Part shown: positions 10,575 to 20,638 of the stretch, piece by piece | Position numbering within the stretch: position 1 is the first letter of the stretch | How the letters are laid out: each line of letters starts with the position of its first letter | NCBI RefSeq assembly: GCF_019320115.1 | Contig: NC_089581.1 | Span: 10,107,707 to 10,171,706, forward strand | Reading direction: 5' to 3' | DNA length: 64,000 nucleotides | Source: Miscanthus floridulus | Taxonomy: Eukaryota; Streptophyta; Magnoliopsida; Poales; Poaceae | The notes under the pieces: generated by a model | Database searches by the model: none | What the model was told of the DNA's origin: nothing | The model's input: only the letters and a program-made list of their open reading frames with translations | Program-made: the position numbers and the translations under genes

Positions 10575-13500
10575 ATGGGGTCGAGCGAGGCGGAGAAGCC
10601 GCTGCGTCGGATCGCGGCGTCGTTCGAGGAGCTCGCCGCCGTCGCCAAGCAGCAGCCCGCGGCGTCCATGGACGCCGGGGCCTTCTCGCGCGCCTGCTCC
10701 AACGTCTCCGTCCTCTTCGGCTGCCTCGGCATCGCCTTCAAGTTCGCGGAGATGGACTACGTCGCCAAGGCACGCCTCCTACTCCCCCGCCAACTCCCCC
10801 TTTCGTGTCTTAGGCTCTGTACAACTGCAGTAGCGGCTGTTTGGCGTGATTTCATCCAGTGTTTTGAACTTTAGATCCGTCTGCTGCTTACTTGTACTTG
10901 GATGTGGCGATCGATTCGAACTTAGAATTGTTAAAGACCAGTATTTAAGGAGGAAGTAATCTCACTGATACCAGACCATCTACTTATGCCTTGTGTGCTG
11001 TTCTGTGCTTGTTTGTTGTGGTGGATGCTTGGGGTGGTAGAATGTTATCTGCTGCACATACCAACCAGTATCAGTCATCATATATCTCCAGTTATGAGTA
11101 GGCAGTAGGCAGTTGGATAATTCACTGCAAACTTAGTGTGCAATCTTAGGCCTCTTAATCATGGTGATGATGATTAGCTTTATTTTGCTCTAGTTCGAGG
11201 TGCACTGAACTGTGTGATTAGTAACCAAAACTTGGAGGTTAGGAAGAATTGATCTCGAAGACTTCATCTAATCTGAGGCTGTGTTCTGTACCAGTTTGTT
11301 TCAATGGATACTTGAGGTGTTAGAATTAGAATATGATATGCTGCACTTGCTTTGTTGTTTGTCACTAGAGAATTCAAATAAACTAGACACTTGACTTAGT
11401 GCGCAACTGGTTTATTCTGGGTTGGGCGGATGATTCTGCTGCTGTGCTGGTTTAGTTTCGGACTGTGCTCTCATCGTTGCCGTTGCCTGGTTAGTTATCT
11501 GTTGTTAAAGTCTGTTTTGTGTCAGTAACATATATCTCAACTTTTGAGTTTGACTAAACATACTTGTATGTGGTGTATGATGTGATCAATTGAATTGGAA
11601 TTGTCTAAGACCATTATATTAGGACGAAATGGTCTCACAGGTCAATTATGTGCATCAGAATCAGTGAATCTACTTCTAAGGCCCTGTTTGGTTGGGCTTT
11701 TGGCTTTGGCTTTTGGCCCCAAAAGCCAAAAGCCCAACCAAAGGGGCTGCTTTTGGAGGGTGCTTTTTCAGAAGCAGCTGCTTTTCCGTAGTTCATTTTT
11801 GAAAGCTGGTTTGACCCTGCTTTTGGCTTTTGGCTTTATGCTTTTCGAAATTGGTGGAATAAAAAGCTCTTCCATAGTTGTTTCAAGAGAGATAATGATA
11901 AAAGGTATATTTTATACTTGTTTAACCAAACAGCTTTCAGCTTTTCTATAGCTCACAGCCCACAACAGCTTTTCCACAGCTCACAGCCCACAGCAGCTTT
12001 TTCCCACAGCCACAGCTCAACCAAACAGGGCCAAGGCCGTGTTCACTGTTATTTGCTTGTTTGTTTTGATGGAATACTAGAGGTGCTAAAATCTTATCTG
12101 CTGCACATGCCAATCAGTACCATTTATCATATATGTTGGTATCTGAGTAGGCACTTGGATAATTCACTTCAAACTTAGTGTGCAACTATTTTACTTTGAG
12201 CTCTTGATGATGGTGATGGGTAGATTCAGTTTCTGCTAGGTACACCCTTTTTGGCAGTTAAACTGTGTGATCTTCTGCTTAGTTGTACTCGAATGTGGTG
12301 ATTGAGGCATTGTCTAAGACTTGGAGGTTAGGAAGAATTGACCTCGGAAATTCCAAAATAATGTAGACTTTTTGCATCTTAACCAGATCATCTAATTCGG
12401 AGGCTATGTTCTGCGCCAATTTGTTTCAATGGACACTCAAGGTGTTAGAATATGGCCCTCCGCACTTGCTTTCTACTTTGCTACTAGAGTTAAAAAAGGT
12501 CTCATCAGTTTTTACTGGAGACTTTGGCGTCTTGGACAGTGCAATACATAGCAGATTAATGTGCAACTGGTTTATTCTGAGCTGGGATGCTGTGCCTCTG
12601 ACTTCGCTCTCATCTTTGCCTGGTTAGTTGTCTAATGTTGAAGTCTATTTTGTGTTAGCAACAAGTATTTTCACTTTTGAGTTTGACTAGACACTTGGAT
12701 AATTTACTACCACAGAAAACACAGTATAGAACTACTTTACTTCTAGCAATTTATTGATGATGGCGCTGAGTTGCTTTCTTTGTTGCCAAGTTATCATTCT
12801 GATGTTTCTAAGTTTGTGGTATTCTTCTCTAATCACTTCATTGGACCTTCTACAGGTTCATGATTTGGTGGAGGTGTCCAAGTCAATTTCAACATTGCCT
12901 TCTATGGTTGAGCTAGACATTCAGACCGACACTGTCAGGAAACCAGGGAGCCATACAAGGAATCTGCTTAGAGTGAAGCGTGGGATTGATATGGTTAAAG
13001 TCCTGTTTGAGCAAATTCTTGTCACAGAGTAAGCAAGAGATGCACACTGAATACCTCTTTACTTCTCTCAACTCGTAGTTGCTTATAAGTTTGTGTTGTG
13101 AACTGTTAAGCTCTGTATTTCCTTACTATGCTTTTTCAGTGAATTTGATCGATTAACATTGTCTTGCAGGGGCAACTCACTAAGGGATGCGGCATCAGTA
13201 GCTTATGCTCAGGTCTTTGCTCCTCACCATGGATGGGCAATAAGGAAAGCAGTTGCTGCTGGAATGTACGCCCTTCCCTCAAAGTCCCAGCTGTTGAAGA
13301 AATTGAATGAAGATGGTGAGTACCTTAAATCTCTCGTCTGCTCTAGCTTCAGCCCCTAACAAAATAGCAAGCTGCTGATTTTTATGCTGAAATGATCACT
13401 TAGTCCTTATAAAGCTTTAACATAGTTGTTCACTTGTCTGTTTGTGAGAGACAAACTAATATTCCTGTATGCCTATGATTCTCTGATGTTCATGATCCAT

Positions 13501-13732
13501 AAAAATGATGATAGTGCTGGGTACAGATTTATCAAAAGCATACTAGGATATCTGGGATTTCATATGGTAATATGGCTTAACTTTGACCTGAGGCAATGCT
13601 GACCATATTTCCTTTTCACTTGCAGAGGAATCAGCAAAGGTTCAAATGCAGAACTTTGTCAGGTCATCAGCTCCAGTAATCTGCTATGTTGAAGACCTTT
13701 TCACCTCAAGGAATTTGGGCATAGATTGGTGA
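10575..13732 (+). CDS. ACD11: ACD11-type glycolipid/ceramide-1-phosphate transfer protein
   Basis: Exons 10575-10769, 12856-13028, 13170-13315 and 13626-13732 join in phase to 206 aa, the length of Arabidopsis ACD11. The protein is a single GLTP-fold domain. Headgroup-binding residues can be placed: D61 and K65 in FAEMDYVAK, R100 and R104 in RNLLRVKR, and His in APHHGW (142-143). The C-terminus LGIDW matches the family. ACD11 proteins move ceramide-1-phosphate and related sphingolipids between membranes, and their loss triggers programmed cell death (family knowledge). The start follows a GC-rich leader in context GGCGATGG. Intron 1 (2.09 kb) appears to use a GC donor (AAG|GCACGC) and carries a 352-bp MITE. 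All other introns are GT-AG. The gene looks intact. Confidence 0.93.
11681..12032. mobile_element. Tourist-like MITE, copy A
   Basis: 352 bp with terminal inverted repeats GGCCCTGTTTGGTTG / CAACCAAACAGGGCC-type, flanked by AAG on both sides (11678-11680 and 12033-12035). A near-identical copy lies at 62146-62498. A 3-bp target duplication with these ends fits PIF/Harbinger-derived MITEs. It lies inside intron 1 of the ACD11-like gene. Confidence 0.8.
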
Positions 13733-13971
13733 AGAAACTACGGATATATTTCCTTGATGTACTAATCCAGTCAGATGGTGTGCTGTGAGCTGGGCTCGGA
13801 GGGCTCGGAAAGCCTTTTTCTGGATTCCATGTCTCCAAGTTGTAACCAAATCTATAAGCTTCGGTCTAAAACTACTTAGCGATCCTATTCTGGAGTCATT
13901 CGTGATGGTTGTTGAGTACGCATGTGACGACATGCATAGTTGATGAGGAAATATACGTGTCGGCTGATTGG

Positions 13972-13975
<4 letters not shown>

Positions 13976-14025
<50 letters not shown>
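13976..14025 (+). repeat. (CT)n microsatellite
   Basis: About 24 uninterrupted CT dinucleotides just downstream of the ACD11-like gene's likely 3' UTR. Probably length-polymorphic. Confidence 0.95.
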
Positions 14026-14031
<6 letters not shown>

Positions 14032-14374
14032 TCTGGATATGCTGCTTCATTTCATGTATGCTCACCTGAGGTGGCCGCAATGCAGAGCAATTTCATTTTC
14101 TTAGTGATGGCATTTCAGGAATTCGATAATCTTGGTCTCGATATCTCATGGCATCATGCCAATTTGAACTAGAATTTGCAAGCTGTCAACTAGAATTAAA
14201 CTGTTGTATAGAGAACTTATATGTGACTGAATCATCAGTAAATGGCATAGGCACAATAATTTGTCAGTTTACGAGGAGTAGAAGAGGGCTGGAGGCAGCC
14301 GTGCACAGAAGTGCCGCCGCGCCGCGCGCTTGCTATCTCCAGGCCCTGCTTGCTTATAGAGGGAAGCATAGATG

Positions 14375-15475
14375 GCCAACGGCCGGCCTAGCCCGGCACG
14401 GCATGGGCCAGTGCCAGGCACGGCCCGATAGGGGTCGGGCCGGCACAGCACGACGTGCCTCCCGGGCCGTGCCTCACAAGGCCACGGGCCTGGCCTCCGG
14501 CCTAGGCATGGCTCTGTGGGCCGATTTTCGTGTCGGGCCAGCCCGAGAAGCACGGCCAATTTCACAGGTCATGCCAGCTCGAGGCCCACTGGCTGCCGAC
14601 AGAGAGAGCCGGATCCAGAGGAGATTGCCGCCGCTCGCCGCCGAGGAGATCGACGCCAGATCCGGAGGAGGCCAGCGCGCTCGCCACCGAGGCATGGAGC
14701 GGTGGAGGAGGCTGACACCCTCGAAGCTGGATCCGGAGGAGCCGCTCGAGGCCAGCCACCACGCTCGTTGTCCCTGGATCTGGTTGTGCCCGCCCTCGAT
14801 CCGCCGCCGGGGACGCCACCACCCTAGATCCATCGCCGGAGGCCGAGCACGCCGCCGGGGAGCGCCACACGCCTCCTCGCGCGTGGATCTCATCGTCCTC
14901 CGCCTCCTCGCGCCGGATCTCGCGAAGCCACCGGATCCGGATCTCGTCGGGGCTGCGAGCTCGGTGGATGCGCCGCCTGCTCCTGGCCGCACCGTCGCCC
15001 CTCGACAACCGCACGTCGCCGCTCCTCGAGGACCGCGCGCCGCCGCTCTAGGGCCATGTGCCGTCGCCGCCATGGAAGAGAAGGGAGCTGAGCGGACCAG
15101 AGGAGGGAGAGGGAGGGATGGAGGCGAGCGCACCAGAGAAGGGAGAGGGAGGGTGGCCAGCACATGGCGAGGGAGAGGGAAGGAGGGAGGGAGGCCAGCG
15201 CACGGAGGGAGAGGGAGCGCGGCGCCGTGCGGGTGAGCGAGGGAGAAGAAGCGTGTCACTGTGCGAGTGAGCAAGGGAGAGGGAGTGTGGCTCGCCACCA
15301 CCGAGGGGCTCTTAGCAGGCCGGCTGGCCGGGCCACCAGCAGGCCTCCGGTTCTGTAGCAGGCCGTGCCGTGTCGGCCCACGTGTCTGGGGTAAGGCCCA
15401 GGCACGGCCTGCTCCTCCGGACCGTGCCAGCCCGGGCCTGACACGGGCCTTGGGCCGGGCCGACGGGCTCGGGCT
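14375..15475. mobile_element. GC-rich element with inverted ends
   Basis: The left end (about 14375-14480, rich in GGCCGGCC, CCCGGCACGGC, GGGTCGGGCCGG) and the right end (about 15355-15475, GCCGTGCCGTG, GGGCCGGGCCGACGGGC) are roughly inverse-complementary. Between them lie GGATCCGGAGGAG-type repeats and G+A-rich tandem GAGGGAGAGGGA tracts. Long open frames on both strands follow the GC content. It looks like a non-autonomous DNA element, but I could not fix a target-site duplication. Confidence 0.4.
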
Positions 15476-15477
15476 GC

Positions 15478-15580
15478 ATGGCGCCGTCGCCGAGGACGTC
15501 CCAGGATCAGGAGGCCGAAGTGAGCGCCACGGGGCGGGAGCCGGACATGAAGACGCCGTTGCCGCGTGATGAACCGATGA
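15478..15580 (+). CDS. Possible first coding exon, unknown protein
   Basis: A GC-rich frame starts ATGGCGCCGTCGCC directly after the GC-rich element and ends at a good donor (ATGAG|GTACGG). The peptide begins MAPSPRTSQDQEAEVSATG and includes MKTPLPRDEP. A 19-base candidate exon (acceptor TTATTTAG at about 15964) would continue in phase but then runs to a stop or a donor without family match. A link to the exons at 17082-17891 is possible but unproven, because I found no connecting exon of the right phase. Confidence 0.25.
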
Positions 15581-17081
15581 GGTACGGGTTCCTGTCACTC
15601 TACTCGACCAATTCGATGCTGCTTCATTCAGTCCGGTGCGCGCTGTGTTGGTGGATTGGTGGTACGTGGTGACTGACGAGAAGGTGAACTAGGTGCTTGA
15701 ATCCATCCACTTGAGGTGGAAGCAATTGGGCTGTTGTGATGGTGGGATTGGTGGTACATTGTCACTGACAAAGTGGTGAATTGATCAACTTGTGGGGGAA
15801 GTGTTGCTGTTCTAGACAATTGAAATGTTACTCGCTTGTGTGCTTCTTTGTTCTCATAGTGGTGCGCAGCAGAATTATGAAGCTCTGAATTCAAGCTTTG
15901 TGGGGCTTAGAAAAGTTGAGAACTTTCAGTTAATACTTGCAGTTACCTTGTTACTTATTATTTAGGCTTCGTCAATGCTCCAAGGTGTGGATTCCATGGA
16001 TGCATATGGCTGAGTTGAGCTTCTTCTGAGCATTTTTTATATGACGAACTTGGAGGAGTTGGGTGTGTTAAATACAGTCAAATGGAGCATTCATTTCTGA
16101 TGAATTGGACCAGATATTGAGTTTGCAGGAGCTGTCAGTGGCAATATTCATGGTTCTATAGTTAGTCTATTTTTTATCTTGGTTAAGCCCACAAAAGTCC
16201 CCTTTGTTGAATGCTTAAATTCTCTAATTTATTTCGTTTGCTTAACCAGCTGGATCTTCACGTATAATGCTAAAATCTTTATGGTTCCATGAACTAGAAA
16301 TAAGCCCCTCGCTCGGGGAACGAGGATTTCTCAAGCATACCAATTGAGACAACTTGTTCAACAAAGCTGACCTTTCCTCCAGCTTCAATAGTTAAACAAC
16401 TGGTGTCTGCCATTGAGTAAGATCGTGTTCCTTAGCAAGCATTTTAAATATGTTCATAATTTTCACAATTTCTGGTTAGTTTAGTTTGGGGTATTTTATA
16501 TCTGTTGGACCTTTAAAAAATGAGAATTGTGTGCTGATGTTTGAGATTGTTGAAGCCTTGTCTAAACCTGAGGGCAGCAACAAAAGGTCTTTCAGTTTAA
16601 GCTTTGAATGCCTGCAACCTTTTCACTCTTAAAAAAATCTCAAATGCTCAAGTTCTGATTGTTTTTGAGCTTCACTTTTTCTGATTGCTTTTGCATTCCT
16701 GTGATGATAGTGGGATCAGAGCTGAAAAGGCTACCCTTCTTCTGATTGCTTTTGCATTCTATGATGACAGTGGGATCTAGAGTTGAAGAAGAAGTCATAC
16801 TTTTTTTTCTTTGGCTACTATCCGACAAACCACATTGGCCTCCACATCGATTTTCAGTTTTCATTATTTTTATTAAGCAGACAGTACCTACTAATACTAA
16901 TTTATTTGGTGGTTATTACAATTCAGTAAAGGCTTTAGCTCCTCTTGGGCAGTTTCAGCGTCCAACACTATATAGCAGAACTCCACCAGTGAAGACATTC
17001 ACTGGAGTCTTTTTAAAATGTATCACCGTCCGACAGTTTAGCTCACCCTGTGCACGTTCTCCTCTTCTTTGTCTCATGCAG
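15581..17081. other. Intron-like or intergenic region
   Basis: AT-rich sequence with splice-like signals. Near 16930-16990 one frame contains ALAPLGQFQ then TLYSRTPP, which loosely resembles the downstream exon peptide ALAPSSQFDPG...TLYKNP and could be a duplicated exon. A near repeat CTTCTGATTGCTTTTGCATTC occurs at about 16677 and 16737. Otherwise nothing was recognised. Confidence 0.3.
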
Positions 17082-17891
17082 CATCTCCTATACAACGTCT
17101 GGCATTAGCTCCAAGCAGTCAGTTCGATCCCGGTGATCAGGTAATTTCGCCCACCATTGTTTCATAGTCTCAGACTCAATTTGGTTTTAGGCTCAAAGTT
17201 TCTCTGTTTCAGTTTGATGGAGCTGTGTTAATTATTGTTAACTTTTGTTTTATGTGATGCAAACTAATTTGATCATGCAAGTCTCTATCAATCTGAGTCG
17301 GTTGTTCATTGGTCTTTTCATCTTCTTGTCATGAAATTAACATCATAATTCAGTGGAAATCTTTTGTAGGTGCCGACTACAACTCTATACAAGAATCCCC
17401 ACCGGTAATGACAACCAATGCCACTGGAAATTTTTTCATCACTACTTCAGTGGTTCAGAGACATTCTATAATTAGACATACTAATTGGACACAATAGTTT
17501 ACTATGTGAAAATTTCTATCAAACAGGTAGATAACAGAGTGATACTTCTTGATTTATGTTTATTATGTTGTTTTATATTAGTGCCATGACCTGCCATAAA
17601 TAATGGGATGAACTAGACTGCCTTGCCATGAGCACACTTCAGTTCTTGGTTAATTGTTTTACCATACATTTGATAAATGAATCATATTTGACATTTTATT
17701 TATTAATGACTATCGCCTTCAATTTTTGTAGGTGGATAGAGTTAGTACTAGAATACGCGTATCTTGTAGTTGCTGCCATTGTAGTTAACATTATACGATT
17801 TGTGACATCAATATTCTGCTGTTCATTGATTCACTCGTTAGAAGCTGTTTGCTTGACATTGCATGGTTATGGTTTACTGGTTGGAAGCTGA
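17082..17891 (+). CDS. Candidate 3' exons of an unknown membrane protein
   Basis: Three pieces join in phase across GT-AG junctions: 17082-17140, 17370-17404 and 17732-17891. They give a peptide with LALAPSSQFDPGDQ, then TTTLYKNPHR, then a hydrophobic stretch LVLEYAYLVVAAIVVNIIRF that would make one membrane segment, and a short tail ending GLLVGS. The phase agreement over two introns is the evidence. I do not recognise the family. The 5' part is missing or undetected, so it may be a broken gene. Confidence 0.3.
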
Positions 17892-18212
17892 TGAATCCAT
17901 CTTTTTTTAAAAAAAATACCAAATATAGTTTCAATGGTCTCAGCAATGGTTTTTCAACAAGGTCTCTTTAATTATTTCCAATAGTCTATGTAATGTGATC
18001 CTTTTGTGTCATTAGAAATTTTCAGCTTATCCAATAACTGGTAGTGAACATCAGCTTTTAGCAGCTTTTAGGCATCAAGCCACAGAGCAAAAATAGTACT
18101 CGATCTTCTTTGCATACCAATCTATGTTTGGTTCCCGGCACTAATATATCATAACTAATCTAAGACAATTATGATAAGTTGTTACCTTTTACTCTATATA
18201 GTATATGATATT
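17892..18212. other. Intergenic AT-rich sequence
   Basis: No gene, structured RNA or repeat was recognised. It could be the 3' UTR and flank of the preceding candidate gene. Confidence 0.3.
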
Positions 18213-18333
18213 CAGCCTGTTCGCTGGTTGGTTTTTTTGGCTGATAAGCCCGACTGGTGCTGGTTTATTATGAGAGAAAAACACTATATCATGGCTGATA
18301 AGTCCTGGCTGAAACTAACAAGCGAACAGGCTG
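18213..18333. mobile_element. Short MITE with ATT target duplication
   Basis: 121 bp with perfect 13-bp terminal inverted repeats CAGCCTGTTCGCT / AGCGAACAGGCTG, flanked by ATT on both sides. Similar short elements with GTTCGGC/GTTCGCT ends occur at 18581-18719, 30731-30822 and 33523-33659. Confidence 0.8.
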
Positions 18334-18580
18334 ATTGAAACTTAAATATTTTTGAACTAAATTTAGTTGTCAACTACACACTTGTGAGCAAGAGGTGAAA
18401 TGTGTCCAAAAGAATCCTGAGCCAAGAACGTTGACCATATTTTTGGCTCGCTCGAGGACGCAGAGGATATATATAGCTGGCAAGCAGCCGTCACTGGGAC
18501 GGATCAGCAAAGACGACGGCGCCGGACACCTCCTCCATGATAAAGAACGCGAAGGGATGGTCGGCGACGAAATCGACAAA

Positions 18581-18719
18581 GGGTCCGTTCGGCTTACCCT
18601 ATATTTAATTTATTCGACTTATTTTTTTAGCCATAACAGTATTTTTCTTTCACAACAATTCAGCCAGAACAGTATTTTTCAGCCAGTTTCAGCTAAGATT
18701 CAGACCAGCGAACGGGGCC
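18581..18719. mobile_element. Short MITE inside the serpin pseudogene
   Basis: 139 bp beginning GGGTCCGTTCGGC and ending GCGAACGGGGCC, flanked by AAA (18578-18580 and 18720-18722). Removing it and one AAA rejoins the serpin frame exactly (Pro-Pro-Lys-Phe-Val-Asp), which confirms the boundaries. Confidence 0.8.
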
Positions 18720-18775
18720 AAACTTTGGTGGAGGGCCAGGCGGTGCAGCCCCAATCATGGGAAAGCCGACGTACG

Positions 18776-20638
18776 CGTTTTTTTTAATTTTAACATTTTT
18801 TTTAAACTAATTTTAAATCTAACACTAGATGTTTTTTATTTTTAAAACTAACACTTTTGGCCGCGTCTATTGCTATGGCGCGGCCAAACGCCTGTGCCGC
18901 GCCATGCATGGTGGCGCGGCAGAAGGATGACGTGGTAGGGTCTGCCGCGCCACCGATCTTGGCGCGGCAGTGACGCGCCCTCGTCGGCGGCGCGGCAGTG
19001 CAGCGCTACCAGCCCGCTGCTCAAGTCAGTCTACTGTAGCCTCGTCCCGTCTTGTCCATCCTCCCGAATCTGCCTTCCACCACTGTGCGGGATGTGCAGC
19101 TTCGTGGCCGCCGAGCGGACCCCATGGCGTCTGCGGTCTGCCCCTCACTCGCACTGCACCTGCCTCCTCGTGCCGGCTGCCGCTCCCAGCCCCAGTGGGG
19201 AGTGCTGCTGCTAAGAGCGTGCTTTCCTGGGCATGAGCAGCGTGGTTGTGGGTATTTAATGTGGATGGCGACGCGACGGCGGACGGGACGGGTGCAGTAG
19301 GAGTAGATCAGTCGATTAGGCTGGCGCCGAAGACATTGCCCCCTGTTGGGGCCTTGTTTAGTTCCAAGTTTTTCCAAAAAGTGCTACAGTAATCATCACA
19401 TCGAATCTTGCGATACGTGCATGGAGCATTAAATATAGACGAAAAAAAACTAATTACACAGTTTGGTTGGAAATCGCGAGACGAACGTTTTGAGCCTAAT
19501 TAGTCCATGATTGAATACTAATTGCCAAATAAAAACGAAAATGCTACCGTGGCCAAATTCCTAAATTTCACTCAACTAAACAAGGCCTGGGTTGATTTGC
19601 CGAAGACATTGCCCCCTGTTGGGTTGATTTGCTGCGAAAAAAAATACTATTAGTTAATAAAAAAAATACGACTTATAAGTCTGGCGGTCGCGGTGCGTGG
19701 CGGTGGCTCCAGCTGAGCTGGAGATACGACTGCGAGTACTGGTACAACTACACTTGACTGTGACATGAGCAACATTGCATTTGCATCGAAATACTGTACT
19801 AGTGCTAGAGTTTCGGGGTGCTGGGTCCTTTACTCGTTTCTAAAATTCATATCATATTTGCCATGGATGTACAAAGGGAGGGGAAAAGGAGGCCACGAAG
19901 GCATGAACAATGGCCGGACAAGACGGATGGCTAGCGAAGCCCGCTGTCTAATTTGCCGACCGAAAAAAAAAACAGATGGCTACACAGTTCTTGCTACAGT
20001 GTTTGCCGAGAGGTCAGAGGAGCCTGATGATGTCACAGTGTTTGCCACAGTGTTCTATCGACTGATCTATTCCTACTGCACCCGTCCCGTCCGCCGTCAC
20101 GTCGCCATCCACATCAAATACCCACAACCACGCTGCTCATGCCCAGGAAAGCACGCTCTTAGCAGCAGCACTCCCCACTGGGGCTGGGAGCGGCAGCCGC
20201 CACGAGGAGGCAGGAGCAGTGCGAGTGAGGGGCAAACCGCAGACGCCATGGGGTCCACTCGGCGGCCACGAAGCTGCACATCCCGCACAGTGTTGGAAGG
20301 CAGATTCACGCAGAGGGAGGACGGATAAGACGGGACGAGGCTACAGTAAACTACTTGAGTAGCGGGCTGGTAGCGCTGCATTGCCGCGCCACCGATAAGG
20401 GCGCGTCACTGCCGCGCCAAGATCGGTGGCGCGGCAGACCCTGCCACGTCACCTGTCGGCGCTCCTGGTCTTCGCCACGTCATCCTTCCGCCGCGCCACC
20501 ATGCATGGCGTGGCACAGGCGTTTGGCCGCGCCATGGCAATAGACGCGGCCAAAAGTGTTAGTTTTAAAAATAAAAAAAATATAGTGTTAGATTTAAAAA
20601 TAGTTTTAAAAAAAAGTGTTAAAATTAAAAAAAAAACC
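18776..20638. mobile_element. 1.86-kb long-TIR element (MULE-like) in serpin loop
   Basis: Two inverted arms of more than 500 bp (18776-19316 and about 20057-20638) run outward from a central spacer of about 740 bp. They share (C/G)GTTTTTTTT-type tips, GGCCGCGTCTATTGC(T/C)ATGGCGC, and TCCCCACTGGGGCTGGGAG motifs. ACGTACG flanks it on both sides (18769-18775 and 20639-20645). Excision with one ACGTACG restores the serpin frame. The long TIRs and 7-bp (possibly decayed 8-9 bp) duplication suggest a Mutator-like non-autonomous element. It encodes no transposase and contains a nested Tourist MITE. The transcript could fold into a long hairpin. Confidence 0.75.
19350..19587. mobile_element. Tourist-type MITE nested in the long-TIR element
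   Basis: 238 bp with GGCCTTGTTTAGTT / AACTAAACAAGGCC ends and TGG on both sides. The interior carries the familiar grass blocks GTGCTACAGTA, TTAAATATAGACGAAAAAAA and CGCGAGACGAACGTTTTGAG. A 25-bp flank (CCGAAGACATTGCCCCCTGT and following GTTGGG) occurs on both sides, at 19326 and 19599, showing a local duplication. Confidence 0.85.

Noticed and set aside
14148..15236. Long open frame of 362 codons on the plus strand
   Set aside because: It lies in a GC-rich repetitive element, has equally long open frames on the opposite strand, low-complexity Arg/Ala/Gly content, and no recognisable domain.
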